Assembly: GCA_008711295.1 (NCBI GenBank)
Contig: VUYV01000213.1
Location: 1,361,644 to 1,425,643, forward strand
DNA length: 64,000 nt
Source: Anarhynchus alexandrinus
Taxonomy: Eukaryota > Chordata > Aves > Charadriiformes > Charadriidae
Reading direction: 5' to 3'
The notes beneath the pieces are model-generated. The model searched no databases. It was not told the DNA's origin and worked only from the letters and a program-made list of their open reading frames with translations. A program made the translations under genes and the position numbers. Shown in pieces: positions 31,301 through 41,855 of this stretch (the first letter of the stretch is position 1; each line of letters opens with the position of its first letter).

Positions 31301-34300
31301 TGGTATGCTTCTTTTTACTCTGGCTATGTTTGCTAGGAGTAGATTCAGTATTAAACAGTAGGGTTGAGTATATGCCAGATCAAAAGACAGGCTGGTTTTG
31401 TCTAGAATCTGAAGTGCTTGAACTTCCCATGAGACTGGATAAATACCAGAACTTACTACAGGAGCATGGAGACAACATTTGTTCATATGAGTAATTTCCA
31501 ACAGGCCTTAAGTATATTTTCCAACTTACATAAATGTAAAACTCGCACATCAAGTTGCTGTGTGAAGTAAGAGAAATTGAGGGTACAAATTTGGTGAGAA
31601 ACATTCCAAATGTTTTGTTTAGTATCCTTACTTTAGAGATTAATGTTCTTGTTCATCCTGGCGTGTTGCAAGCTAATGGTTTTTACTTTACAACTATAAA
31701 CCTTTAGAGTTGCTGAAGGAGAGCCAATGGAAGAAGTAGTTCAAGAAATGACGTTAGATGAGTGGAAAAATCTTCAGCAACAGAATCGACCAAAGCCTGA
31801 ATTCAACATCCGGAAGCCAGAATCCACTGTTCCTTCCAAAGCAGTGGTGATTCACAAGTCAAAATATAGTGATGATGTAAGCATTGCCTCAGGAATTCCA
31901 CAAACTCTGCTTTGTGCCCAGGGTTAGGAAACTGACTCTATTCTTTTTCTGCTAGTTTTAGTATAATCTGAACAGACTAGAAAGCAGTATCTAAGCTTTC
32001 TTACTGTAATCATGTATGTGTCCCAAAACTTGCTTTAAACTTACGGTCTGTTCATTTTCTTCTCTCAGGTCATCACCCCTATTTTGTATGCAAATACATA
32101 ATATAATATCAAGTTGTTCTATGTTATGGCTCAGTCTTAGCAATATAAAACCTGTGTCCTTGCTGCTGCCACCTATGTAGATCTCTGGTAATGCTGCTAG
32201 AGAAACTTGGTTTATTAATTGCTTCTTATCCTCACTTTGAATCCTGTTTAGCTTACTTGCCAGTATACACTTGCATGTATATATTAAACTTGGGTTTTAG
32301 CATCTGTTAGTCTGGATGCTAAGTGTCCTATGTCTCATGTGTGCTGGATCCCAGCTTTCATTGTGCACTTGAAGTATATAATATTTTTTTTTCCAGTTTT
32401 AGGGTCCTGCTTCTTAGAAGTAACTCTGGAGAGCTTGTTCTATAGTGATGTGCTTTTTCCTCCCCCTTTTCTCTAACTTTTGTTCCACCATATTACTGGG
32501 ATTGGCATTTCAGGGAGAACTGCTGGGTTATTGATATGATTTGGGAGAGAGCAGAGGCTTCTTTCTTCTTTCACAGATTCTTGCCTGCTTAGATTTTAGA
32601 TTTTGTGGGTCACAGAAGTATGTGCCTATACTTGTAGTATAGCATGATGGAATTTTGGTCACTAAGGTCCGCGTGCATGTGTGAATATGCATATTGTCCT
32701 TTGACTAGTTATTAATATCAAAACTTCCAGCTTATTAAGCCTTAATCACTTTAGGTTATTGAGCCTTTTCAGGGACAGACACTAATACTGAAGTGGCCTT
32801 CGTAGCATGGCTTTTGGTGGTCACAGTTGCCATTATCCCCTCTTCCTTCTCTGAGGGAGATGGTGGTAGGGGTGGGGAGAAAATCTTCCACAGGCTCTGA
32901 GGAGAGTATACAAGTGTGTGAATAGTGCATGCAGGTTTCTGTTCTTTTTGCCCATAAAGTTTCTCGGCTGACAAAATGAACATAAAATAGGAGGTACAGG
33001 AACTTTATAGTATGGAGAAGTCAAAGCTCTGTATTAGACACTGAATAAAATAAGTGATTCATCACTGTATGGGATGAGTTTACATATATGTTATCATTAC
33101 TACAGTGCACGTTAAAAATTATGGTGGGAAATAGTCTTACATCCACTAGCTACTAGGAATACACAGAGTTAAAACAACAGTAATGTCATAGCTGCAGACA
33201 AACAGACTAATAGATTGGTTAGTAGCCAGATGCTGTGCTTTACTATGGCCTTTTAACCATTACTTGAAGATAATTGTTGGAGTAAGTAGTTTAAGCGTGA
33301 TTCTCTAGTCCCTTAGAAAACATTGTAGATGCTATTTCTGAAAAACCTCTCTGGTGTTATGGAGCTGGCACAGGAGATTTTGTTGCCAGGGCTTTCTGAG
33401 CCAACAAAGAACTATCCTAGCCATCTGGGAAGCTGCAATTGCCTTGTCTCTGTTAAAACTCTGTGCAAGTTAAGGCCTGTCTTCTATTCTGAATGTCATC
33501 TTGATTTATCTGCTCCTTAGTCTATAATACAAGTGCGTGTGTATGTATCAGGGAGGGGAGAAGGTTGTACATGGAAGCTATAGGCTTTAACCAGATCTTC
33601 TTTTTAGTTGCAAAAAGAAGAATCTGAAGATGATTCTCATGTCTGTAGAAGACCAGTGAATGACATAACATCTCAGCTGGTTATTAATTTCGGGAGCCTT
33701 CCTCGCCCTGGTGGTGGATCAAGAGGAGCACGAGGTGGTCGTGGTCGTGGCAAACAAGTTGGAGAGAGAGGACCTCGACCAGAAGTAGTGGTAATGGTTT
33801 CTATGTTTTTTGTTATTGTTTGCTTTGAGATTTTTTTTCAGTTATTGGTGTGTCTGTGTCCTGCCCCCTTCTGTGTGGAATTAATGATTTCCATAGTGGC
33901 AGGCTTTGTTTCTAATTCCTGCCTCGTAGTATGTTGGCCTGGTTATTTTGAGTTCCTGGCCCACATCACATTACTTAAAATTGAATACCAGTTCAGGCTC
34001 ACAACTGTTAGCACATAAATTTCAAAAGGTCTGATTAATAGTTGCTGTAATGGTAACTACAGGAAAGGATGCAATGAAGACTTGTTTTTGCAGTGAGTTT
34101 TGATATAAATTGGGAAGTAATTAAAATGAGTAAAGGCTTGCATCCCTTACAAAAAAAAAAATCAGGATAGTACAATAATAGTACTTTGACTACTGAGAGT
34201 GAGATCAACAAATCTGAGATCCTACAGATGAAGACAGAATCATACAGCATCCTACAGAATTAGGAAAGAGTTCGATATAACCATAAAAAAAAAAATCCAA

Positions 34301-34942
34301 CTTCCACTGACTTTTTTCTCTTTAAAAAAAAAAAAGCATTTGCACACTGAAAAATGACATCTATATTTTTCATACTAACTGAAGGTCTCAGTTTATTTCT
34401 GTCTAGTATGAGTGAAATACTTCAAGGTTGGGAAGTTACAGAATGATACGGAAGTGATTTGATGCATTTGATTCATCTGAATGAAAAAAGCTCTGTGTAA
34501 TAACAGAGCATAGAGTTTAAAACTACGATCCAATATGTGCAGTAGCCTTAGAATGTAAAAAGACAATAATGCTGCTTCTAAAAACAGACAGTATTTTGGG
34601 TGAGATTTATTTACTTTTTCTTTCTTAGCTTCAGTGCTGCAGAACTTGTGATCTTCTGGTCCTCCCCAGGCAGTAGATCAGCATTATAAATATGTTCACA
34701 CTGAAGAAGTTATAGTAGTTACTACTTCTGAGATAAATGCTTAGGATTTCTGTGATAGGGATGGATACAAAGCATTTAACTTCAGTAGAAGAATGAACCC
34801 TTTTCAGGGTAAAATACATATATATAGCTGTCAGATGCTTTTGAAATACATTCATCTTTATAAAGCTTCTTTTCTTACTTTATAGGTGCAGCTTGTTGCT
34901 CCAAATCCTGATGATCCTGAGGATTTTCCAGCTTTAGCTTGA
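13068..34942 (+). CDS. HABP4: HABP4 (Ki-1/57), RNA- and ribosome-binding protein, complete coding region in 8 exons
   Basis: Coding exons are 13068-13371, 23335-23482, 24391-24552, 24750-24821, 26592-26675, 31708-31876, 33608-33790 and 34886-34942. They total 1179 nt (392 residues plus TGA), and all junctions are in phase. The N-terminus has the family block [20 protein letters not shown] (from residue 16), then [10 protein letters not shown] central RGG box lies at about residues 163-178, followed by KREFERQSG. Further on are [20 protein letters not shown] (from 270), [32 protein letters not shown], a second Arg/Gly stretch, and the C-terminal [12 protein letters not shown]. Human HABP4 is about 413 residues. 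SERBP1 is the paralogue, but the sequence and the neighbours ZNF367 and CDC14B favour HABP4. Family members bind RNA and occupy the mRNA channel of idle ribosomes together with eEF2. Two tandem ATGs (13068 and 13071) are possible starts, and the second matches the human N-terminus. Confidence 0.96.
13372..23334 (+). other. HABP4 intron 1
   Basis: GT/AG intron of about 10 kb. Its first 600 bp are still CpG-rich and may hold regulatory elements. It contains one CR1 fragment in antisense orientation (see 16025-16478). I recognise no exon or other repeat elsewhere in it. Confidence 0.8.
16025..16478 (-). mobile_element. CR1 LINE fragment (3' end), truncated
   Basis: Read on the minus strand this is the end of CR1 ORF2 ([24 protein letters not shown]) plus a degraded 3' end. 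It terminates in TGATGATTCTATA near 16025. It is heavily 5'-truncated and frameshifted, so it is inactive. It lies antisense in HABP4 intron 1. Confidence 0.9.
23335..23482 (+). CDS. HABP4: HABP4 coding exon 2
   Basis: The acceptor is an unusual (TG)n tract ending GTAG. The exon encodes [18 protein letters not shown] through AEFTVK, with the donor AAAAG|GTATGT. Both phases join correctly with exons 1 and 3. Confidence 0.93.
23483..24390 (+). other. HABP4 intron 2
   Basis: GT/AG intron between the exon 2 and RGG-box exons. Nothing further is recognised. Confidence 0.85.
24391..24552 (+). CDS. HABP4: HABP4 coding exon 3 (RGG box)
   Basis: This 162-nt exon encodes [10 protein letters not shown], then the Arg/Gly-rich RNA-binding segment and [17 protein letters not shown]. 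The acceptor is CTTCTTTTTAG and the donor AAAAC|GTAAGT. Confidence 0.95.
24750..24821 (+). CDS. HABP4: HABP4 coding exon 4
   Basis: This 72-nt exon encodes [20 protein letters not shown], the conserved Gly-rich HNWG segment of the family. The acceptor is TGTCTCTAG and the donor ACAAG|GTACAA. Confidence 0.93.
24822..26591 (+). other. HABP4 intron 4
   Basis: GT/AG intron of about 1.8 kb, AT-rich. No additional exon or repeat is recognised. Confidence 0.85.
26592..26675 (+). CDS. HABP4: HABP4 coding exon 5
   Basis: This 84-nt exon encodes an acidic, poorly conserved linker ([19 protein letters not shown] onwards). The acceptor is TTCTGTTTTAG and the donor AACAA|GTATAG. Confidence 0.92.
26676..31707 (+). 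other. HABP4 intron 5
   Basis: GT/AG intron of about 5 kb with T-rich runs (28018-28030 and 29398-29413). No additional exon is recognised. Confidence 0.85.
31708..31876 (+). CDS. HABP4: HABP4 coding exon 6
   Basis: This exon encodes [20 protein letters not shown] and the [20 protein letters not shown] block, the strongest family signature. The acceptor is CCTTTAG and the donor GATGAT|GTAAGC. Confidence 0.96.
31877..33607 (+). other. HABP4 intron 6
   Basis: GT/AG intron of about 1.7 kb. The in-frame extension past the exon 6 donor stops quickly, near 31924. No other feature is seen. Confidence 0.85.
33608..33790 (+). CDS. HABP4: HABP4 coding exon 7
   Basis: This exon encodes [19 protein letters not shown], then [18 protein letters not shown] and a second Arg/Gly stretch. 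The acceptor is TCTTTTTAG and the donor GTAGTG|GTAATG. Confidence 0.95.
33791..34885 (+). other. HABP4 intron 7
   Basis: GT/AG intron of about 1.1 kb, AT-rich with several A runs (34150-34161 and 34286-34296). No other feature is seen. Confidence 0.85.
34886..34942 (+). CDS. HABP4: HABP4 terminal coding exon 8
   Basis: This exon encodes [18 protein letters not shown] and TGA. The acidic [10 protein letters not shown] tail is the hallmark C-terminus of the HABP4/SERBP1 family. Confidence 0.97.
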   Translation: MQLVAPNPDDPEDFPALA

Positions 34943-35402
34943 GGAACAGTCATGGATAGTGTTACCTTAAAGTAGCCTTGGTGTAGCTGTGAAGAGACCA
35001 GTTTTATGCTGGTGGGGATAAAGAAAGTCTGTTTCTATTGGAAAATCTGTTTGGGTGTTTGGTGTGGAATGCTAGCAGCCCTTTGCTAATGGAGTTGGTT
35101 TCTGGAGGTAGTGGTGGACTGGGATCCCGTCACAGGTTCCAGTGTCTGCCTCCATTTGTGAAAACTGTGTGGAGGCTTACAGTACTTCACTACAAGGCTT
35201 CAAGTGAAGTTCAAGACTAGAGTGTTTAAAAATGTGTTTATAGAGATTATATCAAGTTCTCTGTGACACCAGGGTGAAATGTAAACTGTACAACATGGTC
35301 TGCAGTTGGGACTCTTATTTCACTGTACATTTGAAAGCTGCTTTCCCTGTTTCTTTAAGTGTGTCACTTCACAGTCACAAGTTGCAGTTCTTTAGTTTGA
35401 CA

Positions 35403-35408
35403 AATAAA
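35403..35408 (+). terminator. HABP4 proximal poly(A) signal
   Basis: AATAAA lies 461 nt after the stop codon. It may give a shorter 3' UTR than the distal pair. Confidence 0.5.
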
Positions 35409-35497
35409 GGAAAGTGCTCACTGGTTGGGTTTGAGGTATCATTTTCACAAGTCAGTGTAGCAGATTGAAGCTTTTGCTATTTGGATGTAGTCTGAAA

Positions 35498-35507
35498 AAT
35501 AAATAAA
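35498..35507 (+). terminator. HABP4 distal poly(A) signals (overlapping pair)
   Basis: Two overlapping AATAAA hexamers (35498-35503 and 35502-35507) precede an A-rich block. This is the likeliest 3' end of HABP4. Confidence 0.6.
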
Positions 35508-35510
35508 AAA

Positions 35511-36266
35511 AAAAAGGGGGGAAAAAAAAAAACCCCAACCAAACCTAAACAGCAGACCTTACTCACCCAAAACAGTGAACATCTGTCTAAACAGAAGCAA
35601 TCTTTAAAACTAAGGCAGCACAGATAGCTAACTATAAGTCTTGCTTCAGTAACAAGATATAATCTGAAACTACTTTGAAGATGTTAAAGGTGACGTAAAG
35701 TAAGAATTTTGCACTAAAGACAGAACTCAACTGTTAAGTAAGTTTTTAGTTTTAGCAGGAGCAACTACAAGCTAAAATGTTTCACACCTTACAAAGAACT
35801 TTGTGTGATATTGGGGATGAGGTGGGATGTCTGTTCCTTGCAGCTTTAACATACTTTCTTACTTGAGCCTGATACCTTAACTTGTTCCCTGTCAAATGGG
35901 ACACTTGGGCTGTTCTTGGGGATCTAAGAGAAACAAAGAAATTGTACCAGAAGTGATGATGGAAAGAAATGAGAAGACAACCACACTGGACACTTTGGAA
36001 GTAGCTGTCAGCCTCAAAGGAGTCTTCAAATGCCTGCTCAACTTGAACTCTTTCTTTCAATTTACTGGGAAAGCAGATGAATATAAAGTTTTCTTTTTCC
36101 CTGTTCTCTGCCTCACTTGTTTTGTATCACTTCTAAGCAGTCTCGTTTGAGAGCAAATAGGGGATGAGACTTGAAGAAAAAAAACTGGTTTGCTTCAGAG
36201 TAAGCTCTAACAGTATTCAGAAACTTTAACTTATTTCAGTGGTAAGGCTTTATGCAAGTAGGATAT
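35511..36266. other. Intergenic, downstream of HABP4
   Basis: AT-rich DNA between the HABP4 end and the first large CR1. No gene is recognised. Confidence 0.6.
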
Positions 36267-39200
36267 AATCATAGAATCATTATGGCTGGAAGAGACCTTT
36301 GAGGTCATCAAGTCCACCCGTTATCTAACTCTGCCAGGCCCATTTCTAAACCATGTCCCTGAGCACCATATCTAGATGGCTTTTAAATATATCCAAGGAT
36401 GGTGATTCAACCACTTCCCTGGGCAGCCTGTTCCAGTCTTCAATAACCCTTTCAGTTACCCCCTTGTCCTATCAGCTGTAACTTGTGAGAAGAGACCAAT
36501 GCCCACCTTGCTACAACCTCCTTTCAGGTAGTTGTAGAGAGCAATAAGGTCTTCCCTCAGCCTCCTTTTCTCCAGGCTAAACAACCCAAGTCCCTCAGCT
36601 GCTCGTCATAAGACTTATTCTCAAGACCCTTTACCAGCTTCATTGCCCTTCTCTGGACCCTCTGCAGCACCTCAGTGTTCTTCTTACACTGCGGCGCCCA
36701 AAATTGAACACAGTATTCAAGGTGCAGCATCACCAGTGCTGAGTACAGTGGGACATTCACTTCTCTAGTCCTGCTGCCTACGCTATTCCTGATGCATGTT
36801 GGTCTTCTTGGCCACCTGGGCACACTGGTCGCTCATGTTCAGCTGGCTGTCAGTCAACACCCCCAGGTCCTTTTCTGCCATGCATCTTTCCAGCAACTCC
36901 TCCCCCAGTCTGTAGCACTGCATGGGGTTGTTGTGGTCCAAGTGCAGGACTCTGCACTTGGCCATGTTGAAGCTCATACTATTGGCCTCAGCCCATAAAG
37001 CCAGCCTGTCCAGGTCCCTCTGAAGAGCCCTCCCACCCTCAAGCAGATCAACATTCCCACCTAACTTGGTGCCATCTGCAAACTTACTGAAGGTGCTGTC
37101 GATGTCCTTGTCAAGATCATTAATAAAGATATTAAACAGGAGTGGCCCCAACACTGAGCCCTGTGGAACACCACTTGTGACCGGCTGCCAACTGGATTTA
37201 ATTCCATTCATCACTGCTCTCTGGGCCCGGCAATCCAGCCAGTGTTTGATCCAGCAGAGTGTATGCCTGTCCAAGCCTTTCGTAGCCAGTTTTTTCATGA
37301 GAATGCTATGGGGAGCAGTATCGAAAGCTTTACTGAAGTCCAGGTAAATAACATCCACAGCCTTTCCCTCATCCACCAAGTGGGTCACCTTGTCATAGAA
37401 GATCAGGTTCATTAAGCATTACCTGTCCTTCATGAACCCATATTGGCTGGGCCTGATCATCTGTTTGTCCTGTAAATAATATGTAATAGCATTTGAGATG
37501 GTCTGCTCCATAAGCTTCTCTCACCCTGAGGCCAGACTGAGAGGTCTGTAGTTCCCCGGATCCTCCTTCCGGCCCTTCTTGTAGGTGGGCATCACATCTG
37601 CTAATCTCCAGTCCATTGGGACCTCCCTGGTTGGCCAGGACTGCTGATAAGTTATGAAGAGTGGTCTGGTGAGCACATCTGCCAAATCCTTCAGCACTCT
37701 TGGGTGTAACCCATCTGGCCCCCTAGACTTGTGTATGTCGAGGTGGTGCAGCCGGTCACTGATCGTTTCCTCTTGGATTATGGAGGTCTCATTCTGTTCC
37801 CCATCCCTGTCTTCCAGCTCAAGGGGCTGGGTGACCAGCAAACAACTAGTCCTGCTATTAAAGACTGAGGCAAAGAAGGCATTAAGTACCTCAGCCTTTT
37901 CCTCATCCTTAAGTCACTGTTTCCCTCTGCACCCAATAAATGAGGAAGATTCTCTGTAGTCCTCCTTTTGCTTTTAATGTATTTATAGAAGCTTTTTATA
38001 TTGTCTTTTACAGCAATAGCCAGATTGAGTTCTAGTTGGGCTTTGGCCCTTCTAATTTTCCCCCTGCATGGCTTCACTGCACCTTTGTAGTCCTTTTCCA
38101 AAGGCCGTAAACTCTCCTTTCGTTCCTGAGTTCCAGCCAAAGCTCTCTGTTCAGCCAGGATAGTCTTCTACACCGCCAGCCTGTCTTTTGGGACGTGGGG
38201 ATGGCCTGTTCCTGCTCCTTTAAGACTTCCTTCTTGAGGACTGCCCAACCTTCCTGGGCTACTTTGCTCTTCAGGGCAGCCTCCCAAGGGACTCCATCAA
38301 TCAGTCTCCTGAACAGGCCAAAGTCTACCCTACAGAAGTCCAAGGTGGCAGTTCTGCTAACCCCCCCTCCTTACTTCGCTGAGAATCGAAAACTCTATTA
38401 TTTCATGATCAAGACAGCCTCCAACCATTACATCTCCTACAAGTCCTTCCCTGTTAACAAGCAGCAGGTCCAGGAGGGCACCCTCTCTAGTTGGCTCCTT
38501 CACCAGCTGTGTCATCTTCCACACACTCCAAGAACCTCTGGGACTGTTCCCTCTCTGCTGTATTGTATTCCCAGCACACATCTGGGAAGTTGAGGTTCCC
38601 CCACGAGAACAAGAGGTAGTGATCATGAAACCTCTCCCATCTGCTTATAGTGTATTTTGTCAGCCTCATCTTCCTGATTGGGCGGTCTGTAACAAACTCC
38701 TACCACGACATCTGCCTTGTTGGCCTTCGCCTTGATTCTTACCCATAGACACACGACCTTATCATCACCGTCACTAAGTGTTAGACATTCATGTCTCTCC
38801 CTGACATAGAGGGCCACTCTGCTGCCTCTCCTTCCTTGCCTGTCCCTTTTGAAAAGTTGGTAGCCATCAATTGCAGCACTCCAGTCATGCAAGTTGTCCC
38901 ACCACATTTCCGTGATAGCAACTATATCATAGTTTTCTTGCTGCACAATGGCTTCCAGTTCCTCCTGCTTGTTGCCCATGCTGCGTGCATTGGTATAGAA
39001 GCACTTCAGCTGGGCTCATGATCCCGCTGCCTTCTTTGGCAGGAAGAAGTCCTAATTCCCACCAGACCAGTCTCAGATGCTTCCATAGTTACCAGCCTAT
39101 CAACTGCTGTGTCTTTGCTGCTGCATGCATCACCATCCCCCACCTCCACTGAGATGGCCGACTGTAAGACCGTACTACCACACTGTCCCACAGGTACCAG

Positions 39201-40230
39201 CACGTCCCTCCCAGGCTCCTCTCTAGCAAGCCCAGTTTTATCCCCAACCCCCTTTGCGTCTAGTTTAAAGACCTTTTAGTGAGCCCTGCTGGCTCTTTCC
39301 CCAGGATCCTTTTCCCTCTTTGAGACAGGCATTCCCCATCTGTTGCCAGCAGGCGTGGTCTTGTGAAGCAGCCTATGGTCAAAGAACCCAAAGTTCTGCC
39401 AATGACACCAGTCTCGGAGCCAGGCATTGATCTACTGGCTTTTCCTGCTTATCCCCCCATCAATCCTTGCAACTGGTGGTATAGAAGCAAACACTTCTTG
39501 TACTTCTGACCCTCTAACCAGCTGTCCCAGGGCCCTGAAGTCTCTCTTCATTGCCCTCAGGCTTCTTATTGCAATTTCATCACTGGCTAGCTGAAAAATC
39601 ATTAATGGGTAGTAGTCTGAGGGCCAAACTAGGATAGGGAGTTTTCTCTATACATCCTTAACACTGGCATTAACCAGGGAGGCAGCAGACTTCCCTAAGG
39701 AGTGGGTCTGGTCTGCATATAGGACCTTTTGCTCCCTTCAGAATCGAGTGCCCTCCTACAGGGACTCGCCTTTCTTTTTTTACTGAAGATGTTATGATGT
39801 GAGGTGTAGTCTGTCTTGGCCTCGGTGACAACTCCAAGCTAGGTGAGCTGTCATCTTTGTCATTACTTGGTTCCCCTTGCAGAACCATCATGTCTGTTTT
39901 GCAAGGCCACCTGGGAGGGTGGCGGTGTTGCTGGGGGTTGCTCCACATCAGGCAGGAACTTGTTGCCATTGCCCGTTGTCCCCTAAATCACCACATTCAG
40001 CCATGCTGATAGAGGACAGGGAGTCCTCTGTATCTGGAGCTCTGGCTGCCTGAAGGGTTTGTTTCAGGGAAGGCAGGGTGCGACCCCAGTGATCTCTCTC
40101 TTTCTCACACTCCCTGACACTTCCCAATCTCCTTACCTCCTCCTGGAGCTCCATCACTAAGCGTAGGAGCTCCTCTACCTGGGCACGCTTCCCACAGGCC
40201 TGCTCACTGCTGCCGTCCAACACCAGCGTA
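36267..40230 (-). mobile_element. CR1 LINE, about 4 kb, nearly full length but inactivated
   Basis: Read on the minus strand from about 40230. First comes an ORF1-like coiled-coil segment (VEELLRLVMELQEEVRRLGS). Next is an ORF2 apurinic endonuclease region (YDIVAITEMWWDNLHDW, VGVCYRPPNQ; about 38979-38357). Then a reverse transcriptase follows ([38 protein letters not shown]; about 37841-36783). The ORF2 C-terminus ([20 protein letters not shown]) and a 3' end of ATGATTCTATGATTAT near 36267 close the element. Several frameshifts and stops split the frames. The catalytic FADD motif reads FADG, so the copy could not make active transcriptase even if the frame were intact. The left boundary is clear; the right boundary is approximate. 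Confidence 0.93.
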
Positions 40231-41855
40231 AGGGCTTTTCTTACATTGTTAAGTTACTTATATGACAATTTGCTATAATGTGAGATTTTGGATTCTGAAG
40301 GAGCTCATTTTAGTGGCATAGAGAGACTCTGACAACCTGTAGTAGAAAGAATGTGCAAAAGCAATGAAGTGCTGGTGTTAGAGGAAGCCATGCTGCTGCT
40401 TTTTGAGTAATTGAACTGGATGTAATCACATAAATGACTTTGACCTTGCAGGAGCAAGCTACTACTTGATATCACTGCTGCTGCTCTTTTAATAGGTGTT
40501 TGGGTGTTTCTGCCAAAAATGGCAATTTCATGATTGTGGAACAGGAGTGATTTTGTCTATGAAGGTCTTGGATTTTTTTTGCTTGTTCTTCCCTTCCTGT
40601 TCCCCTTATCCCATTGGGCAGGGAAGAATGTCTGAAATTTTATTTACATTTTTGCTTGCAGGTGTGAGTGTATGTATAGAAGTGGAGAGCTTCTTTGCAA
40701 GGCTCACCTCTATTTTCCGTCATGTTTTGAAGATGTAGCCACCTCTTTTGCTAACACCTCTTTTTGCTAAGGAAAGCAGTGAAACACTTAAAAGACAGCC
40801 TTCATTTTTCTATTAAAAATTTGAAGCCTTGTTATGCCAGTGGGCTGAATCTGGTGTAATGCAGTTGGTTCAGTTCTGACTGTTCTCTGGGAAGGCTGAA
40901 AGGATTGTTTTGTTTTTCAGTCTGGTTTCTGCTGCTGCAAAGTTACTGTTTACTCCTCTAAATTTGATCTGTTTTTCAAAGCAGAATGACAAATAGGTTC
41001 TTTGGGGAATGTTTTAAAGGACTTGTCAAAGTGTATCTGTATAATCAGCATTTGGTCAGCAGATTGTTTAAAAATTCCTGGTTTAAAAAAACCCAACCAA
41101 ATCAAGTGGGCTGGTTTTAGGACTGTTTAGTTGGGGGGGGAGTGGGAAGGGAGGGAAACCAACAAACCAAACCAAATGCCAAACCAAAAAAAAAAACCCC
41201 AAACAAATAAAAACCCCACAACCAACCCAACCCAAAACTTTGTGAGAATGAGGTTTAGTGTAGTTGGTTACTGCTCATTAAACAGAAAGTGTCTTAAAGC
41301 AGCTAGGTGTGACAGTTTTATTTTTCAGTCTGTCAGACTTGAGTGTAGCTTAAGAGTTTCTCTAGTTTATAGTATCTAAGTATAGAGAAGAAATTATTAA
41401 TTGTATGTGGTAACAGTGATCAGATTCCTTTGCCTAGCTGTGAAAAGAGACCTAATTAAATCTCAGTCATCTGTCATATATAAGGTACCAAAATAACTGT
41501 ATCTGTTAAGCACGTCTGCTGCCAACAGTGACTCCTGGTTTAGCTTTACTCCTTCATGTAAAACAAATGGTAGCAGGTGTGAATATATACACAAACACTG
41601 GTAAAACATGGCATCCATCTTAAAAAGATTAAATTGTGTTGCAGATCTTGGTCATGTTACTTTTTAACACGCTACTACAAGATGCTCTGCTGTTAGGATT
41701 ACTGTAGTGAGTGGCCTAGGGAAAACTCCTGCATTTCAGCTCTGAGGTTTAGATTAATGTAAATCACAGTAAGTTTGCAAAGAAAGGAATTCACCTCTCT
41801 CCACAACTGTCATTTGTATATGATAGTGTTGATACTGTGTGGTCCACTTGAATTA
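40231..41855. other. Spacer between two CR1 elements
   Basis: AT-rich DNA with an A/C-rich low-complexity block at about 41157-41240 (runs of CCAAAC and AACCCC). No gene is recognised. Confidence 0.6.

Larger units (their letters stand above)
34943..35510 (+). other. HABP4: HABP4 3' UTR
   Basis: Non-coding sequence from the TGA to the last cluster of AATAAA hexamers. An A11-G6-A11-C4 homopolymer block follows directly at about 35505-35536. Confidence 0.75.

Noticed and set aside
36783..37412. Reverse-transcriptase frame as a host gene
   Set aside because: It is part of a CR1 LINE with several frameshifts and a defective catalytic motif, not a domesticated gene.
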